In this document: piece by piece, positions 24,803 through 33,610 of the stretch | How positions within the stretch are numbered: the first letter of the stretch is position 1 | Layout: the number at the start of each line of letters is the position of its first letter | NCBI RefSeq assembly: GCF_900156575.1 | Contig: NZ_FTNY01000007.1 | Location: 124,001 to 188,000, forward strand | Length of the DNA: 64,000 nucleotides | Source: Chryseobacterium shigense | Lineage (GTDB): Bacteria; Bacteroidota; Bacteroidia; Flavobacteriales; Weeksellaceae | Direction: 5' to 3' | Made by a program: the position numbers and the translations under genes | Notes under the pieces: model-generated | What the model was told of the DNA's origin: nothing | Seen by the model: only the letters and a program-made list of their open reading frames with translations | Database searches by the model: none

Positions 24803-26416
24803 ATGGCAGAAGTTATTACGATGCCCCGCCTTTCCGACACTATGACGGAAGGTAAAGTGGCGAAATGGCATAAAAACGTAGGAGATAAAGTAAAAGAAGG
24901 AGATATTTTAGCCGAAATTGAAACAGATAAAGCTGTTCAGGATTTCGAATCTGAAATAAACGGAACTCTTTTATACATTGGTGTAGAAGAGGGATCTGCT
25001 GCTGCTGTAGACTCTGTTTTAGCGATTATCGGGAATGAAGGGGAAGATATTTCAGGATTAACCGGTGGGGCTGCTGCTCCTGCTGCGGGAGGTTCTGAAG
25101 AAAAAAAATCTGAAGAAGAATCGAAAACAGAAAATAACGCAACCAGTGTTGAGCAGACTACTGCAGAAGTTCCTGCAGGAGTGGAAATAATTACCATGCC
25201 AAGACTTTCTGATACAATGACAGAAGGTAAAGTGGCGAAATGGCATAAAAATGTTGGCGATACTGTAAAAGAAGGTGATCTTCTTGCTGAAATCGAAACA
25301 GACAAAGCAGTTCAGGATTTTGAATCTGAATTCAACGGTGTACTATTGAAGCAGGGTGTAGAAGAAGGTGGTGCAGCTCCGGTAGATTCAGTGTTGGCAA
25401 TTATCGGTCCGGAAGGAACAGATATTTCTGCGGTAGGGGCTCCAAAAGCCGCTGCTCAGTCTCCCGAAAAACCAGCTGAACAGAAAACTGAAGCTAAGGC
25501 AGAAGAAAAAGCAGCTCCGGCTGTAAACTCTACATCTTCAGACAGAGTAGCGATTTCTCCATTGGCTAAAAAAATGGCTCAGGACAAAGGGGTTGATATC
25601 AACAGCGTGAATGGGTCAGGAGAAAACGGAAGAATCGTTAAAAAAGATATTGAAAATTACCAGCCTTCTCAGGCACAGGCTCAACCGGCTGCTTCTGCTC
25701 CGGCAGCAGCTCAGGTTGCATTGAGCTTTGTTCAGGGTGAAGATACAGAAACACCAAACTCTCAGGTAAGAAATATTATTGCCAAACGTCTTGCTGAAAG
25801 TAAATTCTCTGCTCCTCACTATTATCTGATGGTAGAGATCAATATGGATAAAGCCATTGAGGCCAGAAAAGAAATCAACTCTTTACCGGATACTAAAATC
25901 TCTTTCAATGATATGATCATTAAGGCGACTGCCGTGGCTTTAAGAAAACATCCACAGGTAAATTCAAGCTGGGCAGGAGATAAGGTAATCCACAGAGGAA
26001 ACATCAATGTGGGGGTAGCAGTAGCTATTCCTGACGGATTAGTAGTTCCTGTACTTAAAAATACAGATCAAATGAATTACACTCAGATTTCGGCAGCGGT
26101 AAAAGATATGGCGACAAGAGCTAAGAATAAAGGTCTTAAAGCAAATGAAATGGAAGGTTCTACATTCTCGGTTTCAAACTTGGGTATGTTCGGAATCGAA
26201 ACATTTACAAGTATCATCAACCAGCCCAACTCAGCGATCCTTTCCGTAGGAGCGATCATCGAAAAACCGATTGTTAAAAACGGTCAGATCGTCGTAGGAA
26301 ATATCATGAAGCTTTCATTAGCATGTGACCACAGAGTGGTAGACGGTGCTACGGGAGCTCAGTTCTTACAGACTTTAAAAACATATCTGGAAAGTCCATT
26401 AACTTTGTTACTGTAA
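24803..26416 (+). CDS. Dihydrolipoamide acetyltransferase (PDH E2) with two lipoyl domains
   Basis: A 537-residue core component of pyruvate dehydrogenase that passes acetyl groups from lipoyl-Lys to CoA. Two lipoyl domains (about 2-77 and 130-205) carry ETDKAV with Lys43 and Lys168. An Ala/Pro-rich linker, the E1/E3-binding domain (about 247-287, VAISPLAKKMAQDKG) and the catalytic domain (about 310-537) with CDHRVVDG (His510) follow. The two lipoyl domains are almost the same at DNA level (24841-24880 and 25213-25252), a sign of recent duplication or gene conversion. Ends in a terminator. Confidence 0.96.
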   Translation: MAEVITMPRLSDTMTEGKVAKWHKNVGDKVKEGDILAEIETDKAVQDFESEINGTLLYIGVEEGSAAAVDSVLAIIGNEGEDISGLTGGAAAPAAGGSEEKKSEEESKTENNATSVEQTTAEVPAGVEIITMPRLSDTMTEGKVAKWHKNVGDTVKEGDLLAEIETDKAVQDFESEFNGVLLKQGVEEGGAAPVDSVLAIIGPEGTDISAVGAPKAAAQSPEKPAEQKTEAKAEEKAAPAVNSTSSDRVAISPLAKKMAQDKGVDINSVNGSGENGRIVKKDIENYQPSQAQAQPAASAPAAAQVALSFVQGEDTETPNSQVRNIIAKRLAESKFSAPHYYLMVEINMDKAIEARKEINSLPDTKISFNDMIIKATAVALRKHPQVNSSWAGDKVIHRGNINVGVAVAIPDGLVVPVLKNTDQMNYTQISAAVKDMATRAKNKGLKANEMEGSTFSVSNLGMFGIETFTSIINQPNSAILSVGAIIEKPIVKNGQIVVGNIMKLSLACDHRVVDGATGAQFLQTLKTYLESPLTLLL

Positions 26417-26437
26417 CAGTCTGGATTATACAATAGT

Positions 26438-26466
26438 AAAACCTCTCATTTCGAGAGGTTTTTTTA
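26438..26466 (+). terminator. Terminator of the pdh operon
   Basis: AAAACCTCTC pairs with GAGAGGTTTT and is followed by a T run. Confidence 0.9.
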
Positions 26467-26489
26467 TTTAAAATAGTAATTATGGTAGT

Positions 26490-27656
26490 CTAACGCCAGT
26501 CATCAGTTTCTTTAATGGTCATAATCCCAGGATTGATACATTTCAGAGCTTCCTGCTGGATACAGTTTTTAAATTGATTATTGAATACAGCAATGGCAAC
26601 TGCAGGATTACTTGTTATAACACCTAAAACAGCAGCTTCAAGGGCCGCTCTTGTTGCACAGACGGTCATTATTTTCAATAAAACCTGGGTGATGTCATCA
26701 GGAACTGAGTAATAAATATAAAAAACAATCTCGGCATTTCTCATCCTTAATACAGGAAGACTTATAATAATATCTGAACATCCTATTCTAATTCTGTGAT
26801 CAACCATTTCAACTTTAAATTCAGGGAAATTAAAAAGAGTAAGTAATTTTATAGTTTTAAAATTCATCACTCCACAATCTGAAGGAATCAGTGAACTTGA
26901 AATGACAGAGAGTACATCTGTAATTTTTTGAGCTTCCGGAATTGGTGAATTTGCAGGGTATTCCTTGATCGTCGGATTTTGTTTAGGCTCAATATTATCT
27001 AATATAAGTTCCTCATATTTTAATTTTTCCAGCCGTGTTTTAGATTCTTTCTGCCAATGTGAAAGATCTCCGTCATCAATAATGTGAACCTGGCTTTTTA
27101 CAGGCTTATCTTTTGAGGGATCCTCTTCAATAAGACGATATACTCTTAAAAATGCATAACGCTGATCAGCATTAAACTCTATTCTATCGCCTATTTTTGT
27201 GATATATAATGAGGTGTCTATATAAAACATATCTTCTGTTAATATCATATTTAACTTAGACTGGATCCATTCCTCAATGGCTATTCCAGTATCAAAACGA
27301 TATTGACTGATGATGTCTTTGGCATAGGCAAGGGCTTCATTACTTATTCCCTCCCTGAAATATATCAGATATTCAGGATTAATGTCTACTTCCTGCTCAT
27401 ATACAATAGTGATAGGGTTATTTTGTACCGATATATTATTTTGTATAACGGACCAGAATTCTCGTATAGAATAGGTTACTTTTTGTTGATAAGATGCATT
27501 GATCATCTGATCGTTGGCAACCTTATCACTTGCATAAAAGAACCCGCTTTTGACAGGAGGATTCACTTGATAATTCTGTTGGTTTTTATCAAAAAGAAAT
27601 TCCTGAATTTTTTTTTCTGTAAAATCAATTCTTGTTTCAAAATTTATTTTTAGCAT
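26490..27656 (-). CDS. Hypothetical protein, 388 residues
   Basis: I do not recognise the family. There is no signal peptide. The N-terminal two-thirds is mixed alpha/beta with many acidic and aromatic residues, an RFDTGIAIEEWIQSKL helix and a Pro-containing linker (NPTIKEYPANSPIPEAQ, about 230-245). The C-terminal 60 residues include a hydrophobic Ala-rich helix (CATRAALEAAVLGVITSNPAVAIAVF) and four Cys in CGVMNF, VCATR, NCIQQ and KCINPG. It is a single gene facing the pdh operon, with its own -7 box. It could be a toxin-like or envelope protein; nothing decides it. Confidence 0.75.
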   Translation of the reverse strand: MLKINFETRIDFTEKKIQEFLFDKNQQNYQVNPPVKSGFFYASDKVANDQMINASYQQKVTYSIREFWSVIQNNISVQNNPITIVYEQEVDINPEYLIYFREGISNEALAYAKDIISQYRFDTGIAIEEWIQSKLNMILTEDMFYIDTSLYITKIGDRIEFNADQRYAFLRVYRLIEEDPSKDKPVKSQVHIIDDGDLSHWQKESKTRLEKLKYEELILDNIEPKQNPTIKEYPANSPIPEAQKITDVLSVISSSLIPSDCGVMNFKTIKLLTLFNFPEFKVEMVDHRIRIGCSDIIISLPVLRMRNAEIVFYIYYSVPDDITQVLLKIMTVCATRAALEAAVLGVITSNPAVAIAVFNNQFKNCIQQEALKCINPGIMTIKETDDWR

Positions 27657-27714
27657 TGTATTTTCTGTTTTTTAGTGAGTATTTGAAATTTTATACATCC
27701 GTTATAACGATATT

Positions 27715-27722
27715 CAAATCTA
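27715..27722 (-). promoter_or_regulatory. -7 promoter box for the 388-residue unknown
   Basis: TAGATTTG on the minus strand, 58 bases upstream of the start codon. Confidence 0.4.
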
Positions 27723-27826
27723 TTTAAACTTTCTTCCTTTCAAAATAACCCCTTTGTGTAATTTTTGAATGCTAAAAAATATTGTCAGCATATGAGTTTT
27801 ATGACTGTATTTTAAAATCAAATTAC

Positions 27827-27834
27827 TATTTTTG
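27827..27834 (+). promoter_or_regulatory. -7 promoter box abutting the ABC ATPase start
   Basis: TATTTTTG with only four bases before the ATG at 27839, consistent with a leaderless transcript. Confidence 0.5.
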
Positions 27835-27838
27835 AATC

Positions 27839-28507
27839 ATGATTAAAGCAAGTAATATCCATAAATCTTATGGGAATTTAGAAGTACTGAAAGGAGTTGA
27901 TATTCACATTAAAACAGGTGAAGTTGTTTCTATTGTAGGCGAATCCGGAGCGGGAAAGTCTACATTGCTTCAGATATTAGGAACTTTGGATCATCCAAGT
28001 AATTCCAATAAGTATCATACGGAAATTAGCATTGCGGGGGAGTCTTTCATTAATATGAACGACAAACAGCTTTCAAAATTCAGAAACCAGAATATTGGTT
28101 TTGTATTTCAGTTTCATCAGCTTCTTCCTGAGTTTACCGCTTTAGAAAATGTATTGCTCCCTACCAAAATAGGAGGAGCCAATGAAAAAGAGGCGTTAGA
28201 AAAAGCCTATGCTTTATTTGAAGACCTTAAAATAGAGCAAAGACTGAACCATAAACCCAACCAATTATCAGGAGGGGAAGCGCAAAGGGTAGCGGTAGCA
28301 AGAGCTTTAATCAATTCTCCAAAAATAATTTTTGCAGATGAACCTACAGGAAACTTAGACTCAAAAAACGCAGATGATCTTCACCGGTTATTTTTTGATC
28401 TTAGAGATAAATATAACCAGACTTTTGTCATTGTCACACACAATCCAAACCTGGCAGAAATCACGGACAGAAAACTTGTGATGAAAGATGGAATGATTAT
28501 CGAATAA
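27839..28507 (+). CDS. ABC transporter ATP-binding protein, LolD-like
   Basis: A 222-residue ATPase of the MacB/LolD/FtsE group. Walker A is GESGAGKST (about 38-46), the Q-loop is FQFHQLL, the signature is LSGGEAQRVAVARAL, Walker B is IIFADEPTGNLDS and the switch His is in IVTHN. The LolD subgroup drives release of lipoproteins from the inner membrane. No permease gene is adjacent, so its partner is elsewhere. It heads a run of plus-strand genes reaching RadC. Confidence 0.9.
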   Translation: MIKASNIHKSYGNLEVLKGVDIHIKTGEVVSIVGESGAGKSTLLQILGTLDHPSNSNKYHTEISIAGESFINMNDKQLSKFRNQNIGFVFQFHQLLPEFTALENVLLPTKIGGANEKEALEKAYALFEDLKIEQRLNHKPNQLSGGEAQRVAVARALINSPKIIFADEPTGNLDSKNADDLHRLFFDLRDKYNQTFVIVTHNPNLAEITDRKLVMKDGMIIE

Positions 28508-28522
28508 AAAACAATTCTATCA

Positions 28523-29101
28523 ATGAAAAAGTTTATTGTCCTGTTTCTTTTTATCATTTCCTGTTCCACAGCTGAATCTCAGGTAAATAGTAAATCTGAT
28601 ATTCTTCCGGTGGCAAAAGTTTTGGAACTGAAAAATTTCTTAAAAGGAAAAAACTATAATCAGGATATCGCTATTTTTATCAATTTTAAGACCTATTCAG
28701 GAAAATACCGTTACTTTGTTTACGATCTGAAAAATAATAAAATACTTCAGAAAGCAATTGTTTCTCACGGATCGGGCTCGGTGATTAAGAATTCAGAGGC
28801 TCTGAAATTCAGCAATACAGAAGGATCATATCAATCTTCACTGGGAAAATATGAGATCCTGAACAGCTATAACGGGAAATTCGGAAAAGCTTACAGGCTT
28901 AAGGGACTGGATGAAGGTAACAGCAATGCTGTAGAGCGCGCCATCGTGCTGCATTCATTAGGATGTGTTCCGGATCAGGAATCCCCAAATCCCGCATGTT
29001 TGAGTTTAGGATGTCCTATGCTTTCTCAAAATGCACTGCTTCAAACGGCTGAATATCTTGATCATTCAAAGCAGCCTGTGATCATGTATGCGTTTTATTA
29101 A
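28523..29101 (+). CDS. Murein L,D-transpeptidase catalytic domain family protein
   Basis: A 192-residue probable lipoprotein or exported protein (MKKFIVLFLFIISCSTAESQ, lipobox-like Cys at 14). The domain matches the YkuD_2 type: IFINFKTYSGKYRYFVYDLKNNKIL, SHGSGS, ERAIVLHSLGC and LGCPML, with the catalytic Cys probably in SLGCPML and the His in VLHSLG. The family cross-links or attaches proteins to peptidoglycan. It starts 15 bases after the ABC ATPase and may be co-transcribed. Confidence 0.83.
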   Translation: MKKFIVLFLFIISCSTAESQVNSKSDILPVAKVLELKNFLKGKNYNQDIAIFINFKTYSGKYRYFVYDLKNNKILQKAIVSHGSGSVIKNSEALKFSNTEGSYQSSLGKYEILNSYNGKFGKAYRLKGLDEGNSNAVERAIVLHSLGCVPDQESPNPACLSLGCPMLSQNALLQTAEYLDHSKQPVIMYAFY

Positions 29102-29139
29102 ATTTATTCAAATGATTTAAAGTCTATAATTTTGTAACT

Positions 29140-29174
29140 TAATCTCTAATCTCTAATCTCTAATCTCTAATCTC
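29140..29174 (+). repeat. Tandem heptamer repeat, TAATCTC x5
   Basis: Five perfect TAATCTC copies end five bases before the radC start codon and replace any ribosome-binding site. Confidence 0.9.
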
Positions 29175-29179
29175 TAAAA

Positions 29180-29857
29180 ATGACCATAAAATTACTTGCT
29201 AAAGACGACAGACCCAGAGAGAGATTTTTACAGAAAGGTAAAAGTTCACTTTCCGATTCCGAACTTTTGGCCATTATTATGGGAAGCGGAAGCCGGGATG
29301 AGAGTGCGTTGGAATTAGCGAGAAAAATCCTATCATCGGTAAATAATAGTTGGCATCAGCTGAGTCTTCTTTCCAGTAAAGAATTGATGAAATTCAAAGG
29401 AATAGGCGAAGTGAAAGCTCTTTCTATTATGGCAGCATTAGAAATAGGCAAAAGGAGAGCCGTTCAGGAAATTCCTGACAAACCTGTTATTTCCAATAGT
29501 AAGGATGTTTATTTTATCCTTAAAAATCAATTATCAGACTTAAGGACGGAAGAGTTTTGGGCTATGTTTCTCAATCAGAGCAATAAAGTGATTCACATTT
29601 CACAGCTGACCCAGGGGGGCATCAGCCAATCCGTCGTAGATGTGAGAGTTTTATTTAAAACCGCACTGGATCATTTCTCTACTGGAATTATTATTGCCCA
29701 CAATCATCCTTCAGGAAGTTTGAAACCCAGCAAAGAAGATATTGCGATTACCCAAAAAATAAAAGAAGCCGGAAGCACATTAAGCATCCAGCTTTTAGAT
29801 CATGTTATTGTGGCACATGATTCCTATTTTAGTTTCTCAGATGAAGGATTATTATGA
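29180..29857 (+). CDS. radC: RadC family JAB-domain protein
   Basis: A 225-residue protein with an N-terminal helix-hairpin-helix (LMKFKGIGEVKALSIMAALEIG) and a C-terminal JAB metalloprotease-like domain with the JAMM residues in HNHPSGSLKPSKED. The family's role in DNA repair is disputed; no activity is proven. No ribosome-binding site is visible; the heptamer repeat takes its place. Its last four bases overlap the next gene. Confidence 0.93.
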   Translation: MTIKLLAKDDRPRERFLQKGKSSLSDSELLAIIMGSGSRDESALELARKILSSVNNSWHQLSLLSSKELMKFKGIGEVKALSIMAALEIGKRRAVQEIPDKPVISNSKDVYFILKNQLSDLRTEEFWAMFLNQSNKVIHISQLTQGGISQSVVDVRVLFKTALDHFSTGIIIAHNHPSGSLKPSKEDIAITQKIKEAGSTLSIQLLDHVIVAHDSYFSFSDEGLL

Positions 29858-30765
29858 TTAGAAGATTGAAATATAAAGAGATCGATTTTAAGAAATATGC
29901 TGACTGTCTTGAAAATTCAGAGCAAAGAAAATACTCAGCATCAAAAGATTTCTTAGATATAACTGCCAACAAACAATGGGATGTTTTGGTTTACAAAGAC
30001 TATGAAGGGGTAATGCCTGTTCCTTTTATCCTTAAAAAAGGAATCAAAATCGTCCATAATCCATTGATGTGTCAGCAACTTGGAGTCTTTTCTGTTAAAG
30101 ATGATAAGAAGATTAATGAGAAGTTTCTCCACTTTCTTCAAAAGAATTATCTCATTAAGGTTTATTATTTTAATGAAACCAACAGATTTGATTCAAAATT
30201 AACGACTAAGAAAAATTTCGTTTTGTATCCGGGTAATTATAATGAAATTTTTGCTAAGTATTCGCCAAAAAGAAAAAGAAAATTACGCTTGGATGATGAA
30301 GTACTGGAAAATTCAGCAATAAAAGAGATCAGCTATCCGGAAGCAGAAAAATTTATAAGAGAGAATGTTGTAGGACTGGATAAGGAACATGATTCCGTCG
30401 CTTTACTCAAAACTCTGGAGTCATTCTATTCGCTAAAGCATTTGAAGTTCCTGGCTTTTTATTATCATCATGAAATTACGAATATGATCGCTACCTATTC
30501 AGACTATGATACAATTGCTCTTTTAGGAACATTTAATGACAAAAAATACATTAAAATGGCAGGAGCATCTACGCTGATAGATCAGGTGATCAAAGAAAAT
30601 ATAGAAAATAGGATCTTTGATTTTGAGGGAGGAAATCTTCCCAGTATTGAAGAATTTTTTCGTGGTTTCAGACCAGAATTAAAGCCCTACGCAGTGATCG
30701 ATAATTCCAAAAAAGCTCTTGTTAAAAATTTTGCATCACTGATGATGAGAGGAAAGTTTTTTTAG
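29854..30765 (+). CDS. FemAB/GNAT-like acyltransferase family protein
   Basis: A 303-residue cytoplasmic protein. The C-terminal half shows the FemAB-like pattern: LAFYYHHEITNMIATYSDYDTIALLGTFNDKKY and FDFEGGNLPSIEEFFRGFRPELKPYAVI. The N-terminal half has SKDFLDITANKQWDVLVYKDYEGVMPVPF, also common to such aminoacyl transferases. The FemAB group adds amino acids to lipid II or other acceptors. It overlaps radC by four bases (ATGA). Confidence 0.75.
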   Translation: MIRRLKYKEIDFKKYADCLENSEQRKYSASKDFLDITANKQWDVLVYKDYEGVMPVPFILKKGIKIVHNPLMCQQLGVFSVKDDKKINEKFLHFLQKNYLIKVYYFNETNRFDSKLTTKKNFVLYPGNYNEIFAKYSPKRKRKLRLDDEVLENSAIKEISYPEAEKFIRENVVGLDKEHDSVALLKTLESFYSLKHLKFLAFYYHHEITNMIATYSDYDTIALLGTFNDKKYIKMAGASTLIDQVIKENIENRIFDFEGGNLPSIEEFFRGFRPELKPYAVIDNSKKALVKNFASLMMRGKFF

Positions 30766-30857
30766 GATTATTATCATGTTTAAACCGTTATTTAGAATGG
30801 TTTTAATTAAATAATATTCGTTACCTTTATAACGTATTTAATACTAATATCTAAGCC

Positions 30858-31790
30858 ATGCTAAAGCAGATCCGTCATTATAAACTGCCCTATATCATTT
30901 ATAATTTTTTTAATAAGAAAAAGTTACAGCATAATATTCCTTTATACAAAAAATACGGGGTCAGCAAAAAATACTTTTCCAGCATTTCGAGTTCTGATTT
31001 TGCCCATCTTCCGGCTTCCGAAAGAACCATCACTCATGAAAATTTGGTCAATACTGAGTTTTTCAAGGGTTTAACGCCTGAAAATAAAGAAAGTGCGTTA
31101 CACTACGATGATAATGGATACATGATCTTAAGGAACTTTATCAGTACAGATGATGCAGATAAGATCAATAATGAAATTGAAAAGCTCATGGAAAATGGAA
31201 CGCTGAAATTTATTTATGGCGGAAAACTGATGTTTGCCATCCATCATTCTGAGATCATTAAAAATATAGGAAATAATAAAAACCTGCTTGATTTCCTTTC
31301 CGTATTATTGGATGGTCAGGCGAAACTTTTCCAGAGTATTAATTTTATCAACGGAAGCCAGCAAAAAACACATTCAGACAGTATTCATATGACCACCTAT
31401 CCGCTTGGCGGCCTTCTCGGAGTATGGATTGCTTTGGAAGATGTGGATGAGACCAATGGAGCGCTTCATTACATTCCAGGAAGCCATAAACTCCCTTATT
31501 TTCTGAATTCTGATTATGAAAATGAAGGGGACGCATTGAGGATTGGAAAAAAGAGCTATCGGGCTTATGAAGAATTCCTGGATAACAAGGTCAAAGAATT
31601 GGGCTTAAAAAAAGAGATTTTTCGAGCTAAAAAAGGAGATATGCTGATATGGCATGCCAACATCCTTCACGGCGGCGAGCCTCACAGGGATAAAAACAAA
31701 ACAAGAAAAAGCCTGGTATATCATTTTTTTGACGAGAATAGTGTCTGTTATCATGAAGTAACTCAAAGGCCGGCATTATTCGAATTGTAA
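30858..31790 (+). CDS. Phytanoyl-CoA dioxygenase family protein
   Basis: A 310-residue Fe(II)/2-oxoglutarate oxygenase. The metal triad is in HSDSIH (HxD) and the distal His in WHANILHGGEP, with the 2-oxoglutarate Arg in KTRKSLVYHFF. The loop PLGGLLGVWIALEDVDETNGALHYIPGSHKLP is characteristic of PhyH-like enzymes. The substrate is unknown; relatives hydroxylate lipids, amino acids or halogenate. It lies between the FemAB-like and a GT-C-like gene, which hints at cell-envelope chemistry. Confidence 0.88.
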   Translation: MLKQIRHYKLPYIIYNFFNKKKLQHNIPLYKKYGVSKKYFSSISSSDFAHLPASERTITHENLVNTEFFKGLTPENKESALHYDDNGYMILRNFISTDDADKINNEIEKLMENGTLKFIYGGKLMFAIHHSEIIKNIGNNKNLLDFLSVLLDGQAKLFQSINFINGSQQKTHSDSIHMTTYPLGGLLGVWIALEDVDETNGALHYIPGSHKLPYFLNSDYENEGDALRIGKKSYRAYEEFLDNKVKELGLKKEIFRAKKGDMLIWHANILHGGEPHRDKNKTRKSLVYHFFDENSVCYHEVTQRPALFEL

Positions 31791-31852
31791 ATCCTCTATT
31801 TTTCTTGTGAAATAATAATTTCAATAAATAACGGCCCAACCGATAGTTTTTT

Positions 31853-31860
31853 TACTTTTG
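31853..31860 (+). promoter_or_regulatory. -7 promoter box for the GT-C-like gene
   Basis: TACTTTTG, 29 bases before the start codon at 31890. Confidence 0.5.
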
Positions 31861-31889
31861 CATTCTTACTGAACAAAACAAAAATGTAA

Positions 31890-33056
31890 ATGAAAAAAAG
31901 CAGAAATATTCTTGTTTTTATTTTTTCAATCTATTTAGGTCTGATGTCATGCTACTTGTATACCCATCAGTATTACAATGTAGATCTTGAGGCTTACGCA
32001 GGTCTAATCTATAAAGCAGAATATCCCGATATGAAAATAGAGGATATTCATAAAAAGGTATATAACGAACTGAAAGGAACCAATCCTAAACTTTTCGGCA
32101 TCACTCCTCAGGATGAAGAAATTGCAGAAGGGGAGAACACCTATTATAAAGTTCTTTCGGAAAACCCCAAAGCATACGGAGAAGAACTCCAGCTGTTTTC
32201 TGTAAAACCTTTCTATAATTTTGTTAATCTGATGTTCTTTAAATTGGGTTTTAAAATTACAACATCCATATTTTTAACCTCAATCGTTTCTTATGTTCTG
32301 ATCCTGATTTTAATATTCTGTTACCTGATAAAAACGATAAAAAACTATCCTTTAGCATTCATCATAACCATTTTAATCTCTTTATTCAAACCACTGTTGG
32401 AAGCCAGCAGACATGCTTCAGCAGACAGTTTATCCTGTTTATTACTTTTATTAAGCTTGTATGTATTTTGGGTCAGAAAAAATCATCTTGCTGCTACGGT
32501 TTTTGCCATGTTGTGTATTCTAACAAGACCTGAATATTTTATCTTGTACTCATTTCTTTATGCATTGGTTTATTTCTATAAAAGAAGTATTCATATTAAA
32601 ACGGTACACTTATTTCTGTCTTATGGTTATATCTTTCTTTCCTTCTCTCTGATTCAGTATTTCAACCAGATCTCCTGGTCTACTTTATTTATGAATCAGT
32701 TTACAAAAGTTCAGATTTATCCGATATCGAATCCCGATCCATTTTATTTTCCGGACTATTTTAATTTTATCAGGAAGACTATAATGCTTGACTTCAATGG
32801 TTCTTATTTTCCCTTGCTGCTCTTATTCATTGTCGTTATTCTGGCGAACAAATTTTCAGTGAATTGTAAAAAAAGCTGGGGACAATGCCTGTTTTTCGGA
32901 GCCATTTATAGCTCCGTGTTTCTCAGATTTCTGATTTTTCCAAGTTTGGCCAACAGAATGATGATTGGTTTTTATCTCATCATCATCCTGTCTCTCATCT
33001 ATATTCAGAATTCTAAGATCGATATATTGAAAAACTCTTTAGAAGCCGGAAAATAA
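31890..33056 (+). CDS. Multi-pass membrane protein, GT-C glycosyltransferase-like
   Basis: A 388-residue inner-membrane protein with about nine hydrophobic segments. The first helix (NILVFIFSIYLGLMSCYLY) is followed by a periplasmic loop of ~90 residues rich in Glu and Tyr (VDLEAYAGLIYKAE). The order resembles lipid-sugar-dependent GT-C enzymes such as ArnT/PMT, although no family signature is certain. Other integral membrane proteins of unknown function remain possible. Confidence 0.7.
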   Translation: MKKSRNILVFIFSIYLGLMSCYLYTHQYYNVDLEAYAGLIYKAEYPDMKIEDIHKKVYNELKGTNPKLFGITPQDEEIAEGENTYYKVLSENPKAYGEELQLFSVKPFYNFVNLMFFKLGFKITTSIFLTSIVSYVLILILIFCYLIKTIKNYPLAFIITILISLFKPLLEASRHASADSLSCLLLLLSLYVFWVRKNHLAATVFAMLCILTRPEYFILYSFLYALVYFYKRSIHIKTVHLFLSYGYIFLSFSLIQYFNQISWSTLFMNQFTKVQIYPISNPDPFYFPDYFNFIRKTIMLDFNGSYFPLLLLFIVVILANKFSVNCKKSWGQCLFFGAIYSSVFLRFLIFPSLANRMMIGFYLIIILSLIYIQNSKIDILKNSLEAGK

Positions 33057-33060
33057 TTAG

Positions 33061-33068
33061 TAATTTTG
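33061..33068 (+). promoter_or_regulatory. -7 promoter box fixing the next start codon
   Basis: TAATTTTG lies across an upstream in-frame TTG (33066), so the ATG at 33081, 12 bases downstream, is the real start. Confidence 0.55.
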
Positions 33069-33080
33069 CCGTCTAAAATT

Positions 33081-33593
33081 ATGGCTAGTTTTTCAGGATA
33101 TTTACCATATGCTTTTGCATTAATTATCGCAATACCTTTTCTGGTTTTGCTGAGACAATTTGTACATTCGTACATTACCCTTAAAAATCAGGAGATCAAG
33201 CTTCTTTCTGTAAAATCCAATGCTGAAAATAAAGCCCATTCTTATGAAAGGATGACGCTCTTTTTAGAAAGAATAAAACCGTCAAACATTATTCAGAAGT
33301 TTGATAAAGATCTTGCAGCTCATGAGTTCATCTTTCTGACCGAAAAAACAATTAATGATGAGTTTGAATACAATTCTTCACAGCAGCTTTATATTACAAA
33401 AGCTTCCTGGAAGAATATCGTAGATTCTAAGAATGCTTTAATAGATTTACTCCACAAAACCTATGACGGACTGAATGGAAATACGGATCTTGAAGAATTC
33501 AAAACCATTTTCATCATGAACTATATGGAAAGCGATGACTATATTGCCGCTACAATCGAAGACCTTAGAAGAGAAATTTTAATTATAACTTAA
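33081..33593 (+). CDS. Hypothetical protein with one N-terminal membrane helix
   Basis: A 170-residue protein of unknown family. Residues 7-29 (YLPYAFALIIAIPFLVLLRQFVH) form one membrane helix. The rest is a hydrophilic, helical cytoplasmic domain with repeated Asn/Asp/Lys/Glu (NAENKAHSYERMTLFLERIK). No catalytic motif is visible. It precedes the inorganic pyrophosphatase by 17 bp, so the two are probably co-transcribed. Confidence 0.75.
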   Translation: MASFSGYLPYAFALIIAIPFLVLLRQFVHSYITLKNQEIKLLSVKSNAENKAHSYERMTLFLERIKPSNIIQKFDKDLAAHEFIFLTEKTINDEFEYNSSQQLYITKASWKNIVDSKNALIDLLHKTYDGLNGNTDLEEFKTIFIMNYMESDDYIAATIEDLRREILIIT

Positions 33594-33610
33594 AAAATAA
33601 CAGATAAATA

